Source: Megalobrama amblycephala
Taxonomy: Eukaryota > Chordata > Actinopteri > Cypriniformes > Xenocyprididae
DNA length: 64,000 nucleotides
Assembly: GCF_018812025.1 (NCBI RefSeq)
Contig: NC_063045.1
Location: 62,005,339-62,069,338, forward strand
Reading direction: 5' to 3'
The position numbers and the translations under genes are program-made. Shown here in pieces: positions 1 to 12,070 of this stretch. The notes under the pieces were generated by a model. That model was not told the DNA's origin. It saw only the letters and a list, made by a program, of their open reading frames with translations, and searched no databases. The first letter of the stretch is position 1. Each line of letters begins with the position of its first letter.

Positions 1-604
1 GTTTTAACCCATCGAATTGGCTGTTTTAACCCAGCGAATTGGGTTGTTTTAACCCATTGAATTGGCTGTTTTAACCCAACAATTTGGCTGTTTTAACCCA
101 GCGAATTGGGTTGTTTTAACCCATCGAATTGGCTGTTTTAACCCAGCGGTTGGGTTGTTTTAACCCAGCAATTTGGCTGTTTTAACCCAGTGGTTGGGTT
201 GTTTTAACATTACTTTGTTTTACTTTTGTTTAAACATTGTTTTAAAATTACTGTATTTCTTGTTTAAAATGAACTCAAAATATGTTGGAAATTAACATTT
301 ATTAATATGTTTAATAAATGAACATTTATAAATAAGTTTAAAGAATAATAATTAAAAAAAGAAACATTTATTTAATTGCTTATTAATAAATGTTCCCCTT
401 TAGATTATTATCGTTTCCTCTAGTAATTATGTGTCTGATTTTATGATTTTGGGGTTCATTTTAAGCCAGCAATATAGTCATTTTTAATGAATAGTTGGGT
501 TAAATAAACTGTCCAGCACATTGGGCAAACATTTAACCCAACTGCTGGGTTTGTCCATTTTCAACCCAACTTGGGTTGTTTTTATCCCTGCGTTTTTTAG
601 AGTG
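1..604 (-). mobile_element. Family I TIR element, right part (cut by window edge)
   Basis: Bases 1-210 are tandem ~22-bp units built on GTTTTAACCCA alternating with GAATTGG. Bases 210-470 are AT-rich filler. Bases 470-604 are the right terminal block, with GGGTTTGTCCATTTTCAACC and then a TTTTTTAGAGTG end. The same end closes the copies at 3199-5630 and 32580-34375. The expected TA after the end reads TG here, so the target duplication is mutated. The filler shares a block (around CATATAGTCATTTTTAA) with the copy near 34200. It is non-autonomous, with no ORF. Orientation is opposite to the 3199-5630 copy. Confidence 0.8.
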
Positions 605-1179
605 TGTGCTATTAAATTGTGCCACATGTTGTTCATCTCTTAAAAAACAACATATATCTTTCATGTCTTATATATATTTTTTTAGCTTCACAACTTTGAA
701 ATGATACAATACTCCGAAGTAATATCAAAATGTCAGAGGTCTCCGTCAGCAAACAGCAACAATAGCTCACATAGACTTAATTCCCTCTCACCCCGAGGTT
801 CAGCTCTGTAATATCTCTATTTTTTGGTCCATTTTTATGAACCCGCTTTGATGACCTATTCCCATCCCGGCCCCAGAAGAAAAACTGCCCCCGAGAGAGC
901 TGGGAAAAGAACATGTACAGAGTCTCAGAGACTAATGTCACCCACTGCGCTCATTCAGCACCAGAGGTGACACACCGTGACATCATTTCCTCTCCTCACT
1001 CTTCTCAGTAAGGAGCTGCAACATCCCTTTATTCTTCCACTTTTATAGAGTTATTTGGACTGTAATCCCTCATAACTGCTGGTTAAATCGACCGTAACAC
1101 TGGACTGAATTGGGTGCCCTTAAAGGTGGACTTTCTGTGCCACTTTTTTTGTGGACATATCATGACTTACAGGACATAT
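605..1179. other. Single-copy sequence, no gene seen
   Basis: About 575 bases of mostly high-complexity sequence between two mobile elements; 760-1110 is the least repetitive part. No ORF with a recognisable domain, no tRNA box pair and no clear splice structure was seen. I interpret it as intronic or intergenic DNA. Confidence 0.5.
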
Positions 1180-1670
1180 ATACTGTTCAAATTTTTTTTT
1201 TTTAAGAAATGAATACTTTTATTCATCAAGGATGCATTAAATTGATCAAAAGTGACTGTAAAGACATTTATAATGTTACAAAAGAAATCCTGTTCTTTTG
1301 AACTTTCTATTCATCAAAGAATCCTGAAAAATAAAATGCATGACAGTTTCCACAAAAATATGAACTGTTTTCAACATTGATAATAATCATAAATGTTTCG
1401 TGAGAATCAAATCATCATATTAGAATGATTTCTGAAGGATCATGTGACACTGAAGACTGGAGTAACGATGCTGAAAATTCAGCTTTGATCACAGAAATAA
1501 ATTACACTTTACTATATATTCACATAGAAAACAACTGATTTACACTGTAATAATATTTCACTATTTTTAATGTATTTTTTGATCAAATAAAATCAGCTTT
1601 GGTGAGCATAAGTGCTCAAAAACATTAAAAAAAACATTTAAAAAAAATTAAACCAACCCCAAACTTTTTA
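1180..1670 (-). mobile_element. Family II MITE-like element, near full length
   Basis: Reads ATCAAGGATGCATTAAATTG, then TTCTGAAGGATCATGTGACA, then GCTGAAAATTCAGCTTTGAT, and ends in a degenerate CCCCAAACTTTTT terminus. The same order, or its reverse complement, recurs at 22624, 23161, 61639 and 61948. Intact copies end in CACTACCGTTCAAAAGTTTGG-like TIRs next to TA, as in Tc1/mariner-type non-autonomous elements. It has no coding capacity. The superfamily is inferred from TIR style only. Confidence 0.75.
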
Positions 1671-3196
1671 TAAACTACAAAGATTGGACAATCACATTCA
1701 GACAGATAGATGTTTATCTTTTATTTTTATTTTCAGTCAATCAAACCGAAAACAGGAGGAAATGAACCTCATGGGAAACGAAATCAAGTGCTCAAAATGA
1801 ACTGCAGTAATAGTGAGATTTGCTCATCTTGTTTTTTGTGGGGTGAACAATGATGTCGGTGAGAATCTGACATCTTATGGCATTTCACTTTGAATTACCA
1901 GCGGGAGGGAAATTGCTTTTTTGCTGATGGGCCTGAGAGAACATTATCTATTACTCGTGGAAACAGATTCAAACTTGACCAAACTATGATTATAGTCTTT
2001 CTTTTCCTGTATTATTATGCTAATTCACAGTGTTTGGTAAATGCAGTTATGTGAGAATATATATATATATTTGCATCCACTAAATACTGTGGGTTTATTT
2101 TAATGAAGCACACTGATTATCCTACAGGTAATCATGTGAAGTGGTTTGATTTACTCCTGCTATTAAATGCAAACTACAAGTTTGTTGAGGTGAAGAAACA
2201 GAAGTGAAGGAAATGGAGCCTCTAGAGGGCAGAATTAAGACCTTTACTCTTAAATTAAAGATGTATTTTATTCTGAAGGAGGGCGCAAGTTTTTCCACAA
2301 TTGATGCTCTCAATCTGTTCTATAAATGTGTCTTTTGAGAGACACTGTAATGTACTTTTTTTATAAAGTATGAGGAGATTGATTTGGCTTAAAACCTAAT
2401 GGCTCTGGTTGGTATTTTACTGTCAGTGCAGATATTTCAAGCGAATGGCCCTTTAACAAATTCTGTACCGAAAGCACATTGTAATGTCACATGAGCTCGT
2501 CCAGTTCTTCAGTAACGAATGGCTGCCCGCAGACCTAAGAGGGAGAAAGTTAAATTAATTCAGTTGCTCCTGACATTCGTGCATAAATAAGGCATTTAGT
2601 GCTCTTTGCATATGCTCCATTTAGCAGAAGGATGTTTTTTATTGATATGGCAGTAAAACTGTTAAGAATCCATTATGCTTTTATTAATTGGGTTGATATT
2701 AATCAGATAAGGACATCAGCAACAGTGAACAAATAGATTCATCATGTTTTTTGCAGTGATTCTCACATGGGTGTCGATCCAGAAATGGGTTCTGATGGGT
2801 CACGGACAGCAGGAGAAAAGCAATGTGAAACGCACATCATAACTTATCAAATTTTAAAAGCTTTTAAATGTCAAAAGTCATGTGTTTGGTTGCAAGTTCA
2901 TCTGTCAAATAGATATCAAGATCTAAGAAAATAGTCACGTCAAGTCACCTTTTTCACCTGTTTTAGTGTTTTATCCAATACAGATTGTTTCAGCTGCACA
3001 TTTATAAACATGAAAATAACAGAATCAGTGATGCAAACTTCATCAAATATAGTTCAATTCAGCTGTAAACAGCTGTACATAAAATAATAGTGTAGTTATT
3101 CAAATCAATTCAGTTCAATACAACCCAGACCACATAAAATATCATCTCACCTGCAAGAAACATTGTTCATGCAGTGAATTGTTGGCTGAACAATAT
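1671..3196. other. AT-rich intergenic or intronic sequence
   Basis: About 1.5 kb without a supportable gene. A short (AT)n tract lies at 2058-2073. The longest open frames are below 65 codons and have no recognisable features. Part of 2980-3150 is AT-rich and may be an old repeat. I see no TIR, array or RNA gene here. Confidence 0.5.
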
Positions 3197-3198
3197 TA

Positions 3199-5630
3199 CA
3201 CTCTAAAAAATGCTGGGTTAAAAACAACCTAAGTTGGGTTGAAAATGGACAAACTCAGCGATTGCGTTATTTTAACCCAAGGGTTGGTTTAAATGTTTGC
3301 CCAAAGTGCTGGGTAGTTTTATTTAACCCAATTATTGTTTACTCCAAAGTAAAATAGCTGGGTTAAAACAACCCAATTACTGGGTTAAAACAACCCATCT
3401 GCCGGGTTAAAACAATGCATTTAATGAGTTAAAACATCAAATTTACTGGGTTAAAACAACCCAATCGCTGGGTTAAAACAACACATTCAATGGGTTAAAA
3501 CAACCCATTCACTGGGTTAAAACCACCCAATCATGGGGTTAAAACAACCCAATCGCGGGGTTAAAACAACCCATTCACTGGGTTAAAACAACGCATTTAA
3601 TGAGTTAAAACAACCCAATCCATGGGTTAAAACAACCAATTCACTGGGTTAAAACAATACAATTGGTGGGTTAAAACAACAAATTTACTGGGTTAAAACA
3701 ACCCAATTGCTGGGTTAAAACAATGCATTCAATGGGTTAAAACAACCCATTCACTGGGTTAAAACCACCCAATCACGGGGTTAAAACAACCCAATCGCTG
3801 GGTTAAAACAACGCATTTAATGAGTTAAAACAACCCAATCCATGGGTTAAAACAACAAATTTACTGGGTTAAAACAACCCAATTGCTGGGTTAAAACAAC
3901 ACATTCAATGGGTTAAAACAACCCATTCACTGGGTTAAAACCATCCAATCGCGGGGTTAAAACAACCCATTCACTGGGTTAAAACAATCCAATTGGTGGG
4001 TTAAAACAACAAATTTACTGGGTTAAAACAACCCAATCGCTGGGTTAAAACAACACATTCAATGGGTTAAAACAACCCATTCACTGGGTTAAAACCACCC
4101 AATCGTGGGGTTAAAACAACCCAATCGCGGGGTTAAAACAACCCATTCACTGGGTTAAAACAACGCATTTAATGAGTTAAAACAACCCAATCCATGGGTT
4201 AAAACAACCAATTCACTGGGTTAAAACAATCTAATTGGTGGGCTAAAACAACCCAATCGCTGGGTTAAAACAATGCATTCAATGGGTTAAAACAACCCAT
4301 TCACTGGGTTAAGACCACCCAATCACGGCGTTAAAACAACCCATTATCTGGGTTAAAACAACCCAATCACTGGGTTAAAACAACGCATTTAATGAGTTAA
4401 AACAACCCATTCACTGGGTTAAACAACCAATTCACTGGGTTAAAACCACCCAATCACTGGGTTAAAACAACGCATTTAATGAGTTAAAAAAAAAAACAAT
4501 TCACTGGGTTAAAACAATCCAACTGGTGGGTTAAAACAAGAAAAAAAAAAACTGGATTAAAACAACCCATTCGCTGGGTTAAATCAACCAATTCACTGGG
4601 TTAAAACAACGCATTTAATGAGTTAAAACAACCCAATCCATGGGTTAAAACAACCAATTCACTGGGTTAAAACAATCTAATTGGTGGGCTAAAACAACCC
4701 AATCGCTGGGTTAAAACAATGCATTCAATGGGTTAAAACAACCCATTCACTGGGTTAAAACCACCCAATCGTGGGGTTAAAACAACCCAATCGCGGGGTT
4801 AAAACAACCCATTCACTGGGTTAAAACAACGCATTTAATGAGTTAAAACAACCCAATCCATGGGTTAAAACAACCAATTCACTGGGTTAAAACAATCTAA
4901 TTGGTGGGCTAAAACAACCCAATCGCTGGGTTAAAACAATGCATTCAATGGGTTAAAACAACCCATTCACTGGGTTAAAACCACCCAATCGTGGGGTTAA
5001 AACAACCCAATCGCGGGGTTAAAACAACCCATTCACTGGGTTAAAACAACGCATTTAATGAGTTAAAACAACCCAATCCATGGGTTAAAACAACCAATTC
5101 ACTGGGTTAAAACAATCTAATTGGTGGGCTAAAACAACCCAATCGCTGGGTTAAAACAATGCATTCAATGGGTTAAAACAACCCATTCACTGGGTTAAGA
5201 CCACCCAATCACGGCGTTAAAACAACCCATTATCTGGGTTAAAACAACCCAATCACTGGGTTAAAACAACGCATTTAATGAGTTAAAACAACCCATTCAC
5301 TGGGTTAAACAACCAATTCACTGGGTTAAAACCACCCAATCACTGGGTTAAAACAACGCATTTAATGAGTTAAAAAAAAAAACAATTCACTGGGTTAAAA
5401 CAATCCAACTGGTGGGTTAAAACAAGAAAAAAAAAAACTGGATTAAAACAACCCATTCGCTGGGTTAAATCAACCAATTCACTGGGTTAAAAACAACCCA
5501 ATCGCCGGGTTAAAACAATCCAATTGGTGGGTTAAAACAACAAATTTACTGGATTAAAACAACCCAATTGCTGGGTTTGTCCATTTTCAACCCAACTTGG
5601 GTAATTTTTAACCTAGCAGTTTTTAGAGTG
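3199..5630 (+). mobile_element. Family I TIR element, complete copy with internal minisatellite
   Basis: The left end CACTCTAAAAAATGCTGGGT and right end (CTAGCAGTTTTTAGAGTG) are inverted repeats, directly flanked by TA at 3197-3198 and 5631-5632, which fits a TA target duplication. The subterminal blocks GTTGAAAATGGACAAAC and GTTTGTCCATTTTCAAC are also inverted. About 2.2 kb of the interior is ~100 tandem 22-bp units centred on GGGTTAAAACAACCC, itself a hairpin (GGGTT/AACCC). There is no ORF, so it must rely on a transposase encoded elsewhere. The superfamily is not determined; TA duplication fits Tc1/mariner-type elements. Confidence 0.88.
3347..5560 (+). repeat. 22-bp minisatellite inside family I, with ~220-bp higher-order unit
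   Basis: Units alternate GGGTTAAAACAACCC with variable 7-base spacers (AATCGCT, ATTCACT, AATTGGT and others). Marker variants show higher-order structure. AATCGTGGGG recurs at about 4101, 4767 and 4987 (spacing 666, then 220, which is ten units). GACCACCCAATCACGGCG recurs at 4313 and 5199 (spacing 886). Recent segmental duplication within the array is therefore visible. Two A-rich units near 4489 and 5375 (runs of A before CAATTCACTGG) repeat with the same 886 spacing. Confidence 0.85.
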
Positions 5631-5632
5631 TA

Positions 5633-6299
5633 TGAACAAGTAATAATAATAAAGCATTTATGTTTACTATCATATGATACCTTTTAATATTGCACTATTT
5701 TGAGTCACCACTGATGTAAAATCTAAACTGGTTGAGAATCAAACACTCTGGGCTTTTTCCATCACTTTTGACAAAAAATTTTACGTTTTGAAATTTTAAA
5801 AATCGTAGCTTCATCAGAAAAGTATGAAACTTAATTACTTTTTTGCCACTTGTTACATGAACACACACAAAATATTGAGGGCATGATTCGAAAAGGATAA
5901 GTGGTTGTAACAAAAATAGTCACACTTGTGGTCTTCACAGTCAAAAATTACTGCCATAGGAAATGAATGGGGAAAAAATAGGAAAATACGGAAGATTTTT
6001 GCATGTACAATCTATAAATCAGCCACTATGCAGAAAAAAGTGCACAGCAATGAATGCCTAGTCTCTGTTTTTTTTTAAATTATTATTTTCAATGGGGAAA
6101 AAATGTATTAAAATTATTGCATAAATATTAATTAGTACCATAAAATTCTCTCAAAATACAAAAGAAAAAATATTATTGAACAAAAATATATTACATTGAT
6201 TTTCCTGAAGGAAAAAAAAAGTTACATTTCAAGGCTTCAGTCACTTTTGACCACAAGTGTCACCCAAAAATAAAGGGTTAAACCACAATCTCAACATAA
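5633..6299. other. AT-rich sequence, possibly an old interspersed repeat
   Basis: Low-GC sequence with poly-T and poly-A runs and phrases such as GTCACTTTTGACCACAAGTG (6239-6258), which reads like the end of an interspersed repeat. I could not define two ends. No gene is supported; the 72-codon minus-strand frame at 5695-5913 has no recognisable features. Confidence 0.4.
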
Positions 6300-7290
6300 A
6301 CTCACCTCTCAGAACTCAATGATGCTTTTTCCCTAAAACTGTCACTCAGCGTTTGCTAATGATGAAAGGCCTGTCAGTCATTGGCGCGACAGCTCTTCTC
6401 CTCCGTTAACAAAGACATTAACCGTCTGAGTGAATGATGGGCGTCCTTGAAAAAAAAACTCCATCAATCTCTAAAGCGCTGAGTTCAGCCTGGTGTTATG
6501 AAGTGAAACAGAAGTCAGGGAATTCTTCTCTGACACACGGTGCTAAAATCACATTTAAATTGGAAATTTATTCTGCCCATAAACCTTGTCTCAATCCTTT
6601 TTTAGAGCGTCCACCGCCCTTTCCGCGATAGATTATGCCCACGGAATATGCAGAGCAGCAGGGGTTAAATCCGGGCCGGGAACAACAGAGGATGCTACAA
6701 AATAAAAAGCCGTTTTTCATGGCCACAGGCCGACTTTAGTGCCGCTCTTGATATCAGCGCTAAAAGTGATTTGTGGCACCGTATGTGGCAAGGAATCAAA
6801 ACTTAATTTAGGCAGATAAAGATGCCATTTCAGAGGCAGATAAAGTGCTGCATCATGGGCGGGACGGTTTCGGGCCTCCGCGTGGATCTTCACGGGCAGC
6901 CGGTCAGATTTACAGGCCTGTTTTTTCTGCCCCATAAACGGCAAGTCTCCTTGCCAGGCGACACAGGGAAATGTTAATGGATTCATTTGTCAAGAAGGCC
7001 TTCCGCTTATTTACAGTCCACCTCCATTACGGCATTTCTCCTGTAAGACAGAAGAAAAAAATCCACCGGAGAAAGTCAAAATATCGATTTACCTGCTCAG
7101 TGATTCACCACACAAGAAATGGACAGAGACCATTAACACACAAAATATGCGAGCCGTCTCACCTCGCCATTACTGTAATCATGATAAGTAATCTCTGAGT
7201 AATTTACATAATTGGGGCATTTAAAAGTTGCTAAATAACACGGCAGAGCAAAATTAACCGCATTCAAGAGGAAGAATCTCCTATATAAAA
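6300..7290. other. High-complexity single-copy block, candidate regulatory DNA
   Basis: About 1 kb of balanced-composition sequence with no internal repeats, standing out from the AT-rich surroundings. Overlapping open frames on both strands (6434-6631, 6717-6986, 6971-7198) are short and have no domain, signal peptide or obvious splice sites, so I do not call them genes. It could be a conserved non-coding element, but only a cross-species alignment could say so. Confidence 0.4.
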
Positions 7291-8526
7291 CATTCTGACA
7301 TCCTTCGTTATGTTTTATTCAACATTTTTCACTTGTTTTACACTAAATTTATGTTTTAAGGCTCATTCACCCCAAGAACAGTCAATGCACTTTATAGTTA
7401 TCATTATAGTTATAATCTTTTGTGTGAATGGACCTTTAGGCTGAGAAAAAAATGCCAATGGAGCAAGTGAAAATTTCAGATAATCTTGACTGTATGCACA
7501 GTTTATGTAATGTGTGTGTGTGTATATATATATATGTATATATATAATTTATGTGTGTGTACAGAATCAGTCATCCTGTAGGGTTTGTATCTAAGACACA
7601 TTCTCATTTCTGATTCAGACATGATAGCTGAATAATTTATCTAACACAACATGACATACAAAAATCCACTTAAAGGCTGTGTGTGGAATCTGTATGTACA
7701 CTGTAGGAAACAAATCCGTAGAAAAACGCAAAAGGTGCTTAGGACATTATCCATTATGTTTACAAACATTTCCTTTAATCCTAAAACTCTTGAGTAATTC
7801 AAAATGTGAGTGAAACATCAGTTAAAAACAACATGGAAAATTTCTTCATATTAACATGGTACACTGTGCCCTGTCTGTATGAGTTTTCTTAAGGTGCATC
7901 ACATTAGCAAAATTTCGTGGGAAAAAAACATGAAAAAAAGTTATTTAACTGCAGTTTTTGAGATTTCAGGGTTTTAAGATTTCAGACTGCATTTGAAATC
8001 ATTCACTACTATACAGTAGGTGAAAAACAGAGAAGTATGTCTGAATTCACAGAATAAAAGAGTCCGTGGATGAACTACTGTTTCTGGCGAGATTCTGAAG
8101 TGTGCTTATGAAGGACACTTTACTATCGCATGAGGATTTGTGAATGGCGGTGAAGCACTGGTAGGTCACATGATAGTGACAACATGGCGAATGTCCGAAT
8201 TTCATTCATACTACACACACTCATACTACAATAGAACAAACTTTTTTAGAGGATTTACTTCAAAATAAATGTAGCAGAGCAATAGTAAATGTATGAGTGT
8301 ATGTGTGTGTGCTCATGTGTGTAAGCTGTAAAATGTCACAAACCTGGTCGCTGAGTGATCAAAGCCGCAGCACACCGTAAAAACACTAGTAAAAAGGTCA
8401 GTCCTGACGGAGAGCAGTGCAGAGATCACACACTACAGTCAGGAATGTTTTCACTTAGGATTATTTTCATGCAGAAACACTGATGGGAGATGAAAGCATG
8501 TCATGACCCAACGCACCTCCACATAC
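7291..8526. other. Intergenic sequence with a short TG/TA microsatellite
   Basis: AT-rich single-copy sequence. A (TG)n(TA)n tract sits at about 7519-7560. No ORF above 60 codons, no RNA gene and no clear mobile element were seen. The block ends where the GGTT array starts. Confidence 0.5.
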
Positions 8527-10779
8527 GGTTGGTTGGTTGGTTGGTTGGTCAGTTGGTTGGTTAGTTGGTTGGTTAATTGATTGGTTAATTGGTTGGTTGG
8601 TTAGTTAGTTGGTTAGTTGGTTGGTTGCTTGCTTGGTTAGTTGGTTGCTTGGTTAGTTGGTGGTTGGTTGGTTGGTTTGTTGGTCGGTCTGTCGGTCGGT
8701 CGGTCGGTTGGTAGGTTGGTTGGTTGCTTGGTTGGTTAGTTGGTGGTTGGTTGGTTGGTTGGTTGGTTGGTTGGTTGCTTGGTTGGTTGGTTAGTTGGTG
8801 GTTGGTTGGTTGGTTGGTTGGTTGGTTGGTTGGTTGGTTGCTTGGTTGGTTGGTTAGTTGGTGGTTGGTTGGTTGGTTGGTTGGTTGGTTGGTTGCTTGG
8901 TTAGTTGGTTGCTTGGTTAGTTGGTTAGTTGGTTGCTTGGTTAGTTGGTAGTTGGTTGGTTGGTTGGTTGGTTGCTTGGTTAGTTGGTTAGTTGGTTGGT
9001 TAGTTATTTGGTTAGTTGGTTGGTTGGTTGGTTGGTTGGTTAGTTATTTGGTTAGTTGGTTGGTTGGTTGGTTGGTTCGCTGGTTGGTTAGTTATTTGGT
9101 TGGTTGGTTAGTTGGTTAGTTGGTTGCTTGGTTAGTTGGTGGTTGGTTGGTTGGTTTGTTGGTCGGTCTGTCGGTCGGTCGGTTGGTAGGTTGGTTGGTT
9201 GCTTGGTTGGTTAGTTGGTGGTTGGTTGGTTGGTTGGTTGGTTGGTTGCTTGGTTGGCTGGTTAGTTGGTGGTTGGTTGGTTGGTTGGTTGGTTGGTTGG
9301 TTGGTTGGTTGGTTGGTTGGTTGCTTGGTTGGTTGGTTAGTTGGTGGTTGGTTGGTTGGTTGGTTGGTTGGTTGGTTGGTTGGTTGGTTGCTTGGTTAGT
9401 TGGTTGCTTGGTTAGTTGGTTGGTTGGTTGGTTGGTTGCTTGGTTAGTTGGTTAGTTGGTTGGTTAGTTATTTGGTTAGTTGGTTGGTTGGTTGGTTGGT
9501 TGGTTAGTTATTTGGTTAGTTGGTTGGTTGGTTGGTTGGTTGGTTGGTTGGTTCGCTGGTTGGTTAGTTATTTGGTTGGTTGGTTAGTTGGTTGGTTGCT
9601 TGCTTGGTTAGTTGGTTGCTTGGTTAGTTGGTGGTTGGTTGGTTGGTTTGTTGGTCGGTCTGTCGGTCGGTCGGTCGGTTGGTAGGTTGGTTGGTTGCTT
9701 GGTTGGTTAGTTGGTGGTTGGTTGGTTGGTTGGTTGGTTGGTTGGTTGCTTGGTTGGTTGGTTAGTTGGTGGTTGGTTGGTTGGTTGGTTGGTTGGTTGG
9801 TTGCTTGGTTAGTTGGTTGCTTGGTTAGTTGGTTAGTTGGTTGCTTGGTTAGTTGGTAGTTGGTTGGTTGGTTGGTTGGTTGGTTGGTTGGTTGGTTGCT
9901 TGGTTAGTTGGTTAGTTGGTTGGTTAGTTATTTGGTTAGTTGGTTGGTTGGTTGGTTGGTTGGTTAGTTATTTGGTTAGTTGGTTGGTTGGTTGGTTGGT
10001 TGGTTGGTTGGTTGGTTCGCTGGTTGGTTAGTTATTTGGTTGGTTGGTTAGTTGGTTGCTTGGTTAGTTGGTAGTTGGTTGGTTGGTTGGTTAGTTATTT
10101 GGTTAGTTGGTTGGTTGGTTGGTTGGTTGGTTAGTTGGTTGCTTGGTTCGCTGGTTGGTTAGTTATTTGGTTGGTTGGTTAGTTGGTGGTTGGTTGGTTG
10201 GTTGGTTGGTTGGTTGGTTGGCTGGTTAGTTGGTGGTTGGTTGGTTGGTTGGTTGCTTGGTTGGTTGCTTGGTTGGTTAGTTGGTGGTTGGTTGGTTGCA
10301 TGGTTAGTTGGTTGGTTGGTTAGTTATTTGGTTAGTTGGTTGGTTGGTTGGTTGGTTAGTTAGTTGGTTAGTTGGTTAATTGGTTGGTTGGTTAGTTAGT
10401 TGGTTGGTTGGTTAATTGGTTGATTGGTTAGTTGGTTGGTTGGTTAGTTGGTTGGTTAGTTAGTTAGTTAGTTAGTTAGTTAGTAAGTTAGTTAGTTAGT
10501 TGGTTGGTTAATTGGTTGGTTGATTGGTTAGTTGGTTGGTTGGTTGGATGGTTGGTTGGTTAGATGGTTGGTTGGTTAATTGGTTGTTTGGTTAGTTAGT
10601 TGGTTGGTTAGTTAATTGGATGGTTGGTTAGTCGGTTGGTTAATTGGTTGGTCGGTTGGTTGGTTAATTGGTTGGTTAGTTGGTTAGTTGTTTGGTTAAT
10701 TGGTTGGTCGGTTGGTTGGTTAATTGGTTGGTTAGTTGGTTAGTTGTTTGGTTAATTGTTTGGTTGTTTGGTTGGTTAA
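8527..10779 (+). repeat. (GGTT)n array, 2.25 kb, with ~480-490 bp higher-order repeat
   Basis: Almost the whole segment is GGTT with variants GCTT, AGTT, GGTC and ATTT, so the + strand is nearly only G and T. The marker TGGTCGGTCTGTCGGTCGG recurs at 8681, 9160 and 9652, showing three higher-order units of about 480-490 bp. The last 400 bases are more degenerate, with more TTAATTGG and TTAGTTAG. Open frames reading WLVGWLVG on the + strand are consequences of the 4-base period and not genes. Confidence 0.92.
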
Positions 10780-10898
10780 CATAACATAAAAACTTCATGG
10801 AACTGATTTGGCATATTAGTGCTATTATAACCATTATATACGATAATACATTTAAGGTCATCATGAAATCAAAATTTACCCTATATACTGTATTAATA

Positions 10899-11296
10899 CC
10901 TGCAAAAAAATGATTTGCTTACTTAGTATTTTTGTCTTTTTTCCCCAGTAAAAATATCTAAACATTCTTAATCATGATAGATTCAAGATATTAAGTCTAG
11001 TTCTCTGAATAATTGTTTAAAATGAAGTGAGTTTGTGCTTAAAACAAGAACAATCTGCCAATGGGGTCAAAAAAATAATCGCAATTCAAAGGGAAAACAA
11101 GATTGTTTTTCTGACCAGATTGGCAGATATTTGTTCTTGTTTTAAGCTCAAACTCACTTCATTTTGATGCACTGATGCAGAAAATAAGACTTAATATCTT
11201 CACTCATTTTAAGATAAACATATATTGATTTAAGAGTGTTTAGATATTTGTACAGGAAAATGACAAAAATACTGAGGAACAACTTTTTTTTCAGTG
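10899..11296. mobile_element. Family III fold-back MITE (~400 bp palindrome)
   Basis: Both halves are inverted copies: TTACTTAGTATTTTTGTCTT near the left pairs with GACAAAAATACTGAGGAAC near the right, and GTGAGTTTGTGCTTAAAACA (11028) pairs with TGTTTTAAGCTCAAACTCAC (11139). The outer ends are CCTGCAAAAAAA and TTTTTTTTCAGTG, next to TA on both sides. The centre is near 11098. Transcripts could fold into a long hairpin. It has no coding capacity. This class is familiar to me from cyprinid genomes; I give no family name. Confidence 0.8.
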
Positions 11297-12070
11297 TATT
11301 GTGGACAATTCATCACTGCACATTATTACAACTAAAAACATCACAGGAGTTTCTCCTACTCATATCAACCATCTTCATTTAGACACCAATCAATTCTTGA
11401 TGAGTAAAATCAAGTCCTGCTGTTGAAAACATCACATTATGGAAGCAAAACAGGTTGCGAACAGTATTTTATTTTGTTTTTAAAATGTTTTCTTTAGCAA
11501 CTGCATTTTAATGAGTCAAGCTCACAAAATGATTCAGTGCCATATGGGATCTTCTACTGAATTGTTTGGAAATGGCTTCATTTTCACTCCAACCTTTGAA
11601 TACTTTTATTTTTATTTTCTTTAATATTGCATAATGAAATCCAATATTCCCCTCACACTTTTTGGGATATAATCAATACTCACTTTCGCTCCTCTGCCAC
11701 TGCAAATCTTCATGCCTGGAATTTTATGATTATTGAAATCGACTCTTCATCGCAGCCAACATTCAGAAAACTAGAGCAGCGCCCCCGCCCTTTAAATGAT
11801 GTCATCAATCATCCTGGTCCCGTCTGCCGTTTCCAGGTCACCTGTAGAGCCCCGGACACCTGTGGGAGGAGCGGTGAGGACGCATCCAAGTCTCCGGCAG
11901 AGCAACAAGGACACACAGCATGATCTTTTAATATGAGTATTTCTATTTTTATTAAAATTATGCTTAATACAGACTTAATATTTTTACTGGATTATCACTG
12001 CGATGCACTGCATAATTTTCTTGATTTTAAATCATATTTTAAATCAGTTTGTATTAGAACGTTATTGTTT
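11297..12070. other. Single-copy block including a 98-codon open frame
   Basis: Mixed-complexity sequence; 11570-11930 is the most complex and is GC-richer from 11760. An open frame at 11627-11923 (+) has 98 codons, but I recognise no domain, it has no clear splice context, and its composition changes halfway. I do not call it a gene. CNE or intronic sequence is more likely. Confidence 0.4.

Noticed and set aside
3347..5560. CRISPR-like regular repeat with variable 'spacers'
   Set aside because: The 7-base variable part is too short and is shared between units, the locus is vertebrate, and the array lies inside a TIR element.
8724..10363. WLVGWLVG open frames that look like membrane proteins
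   Set aside because: Artefacts of the GGTT array; hydrophobicity results from the repeat's codons.
8527..10779. Interstitial telomere repeat
   Set aside because: The unit is GGTT, not TTAGGG; no TTAGGG run is present.
11627..11923. 98-codon open frame
   Set aside because: No recognisable domain, composition changes midway, no splice support.
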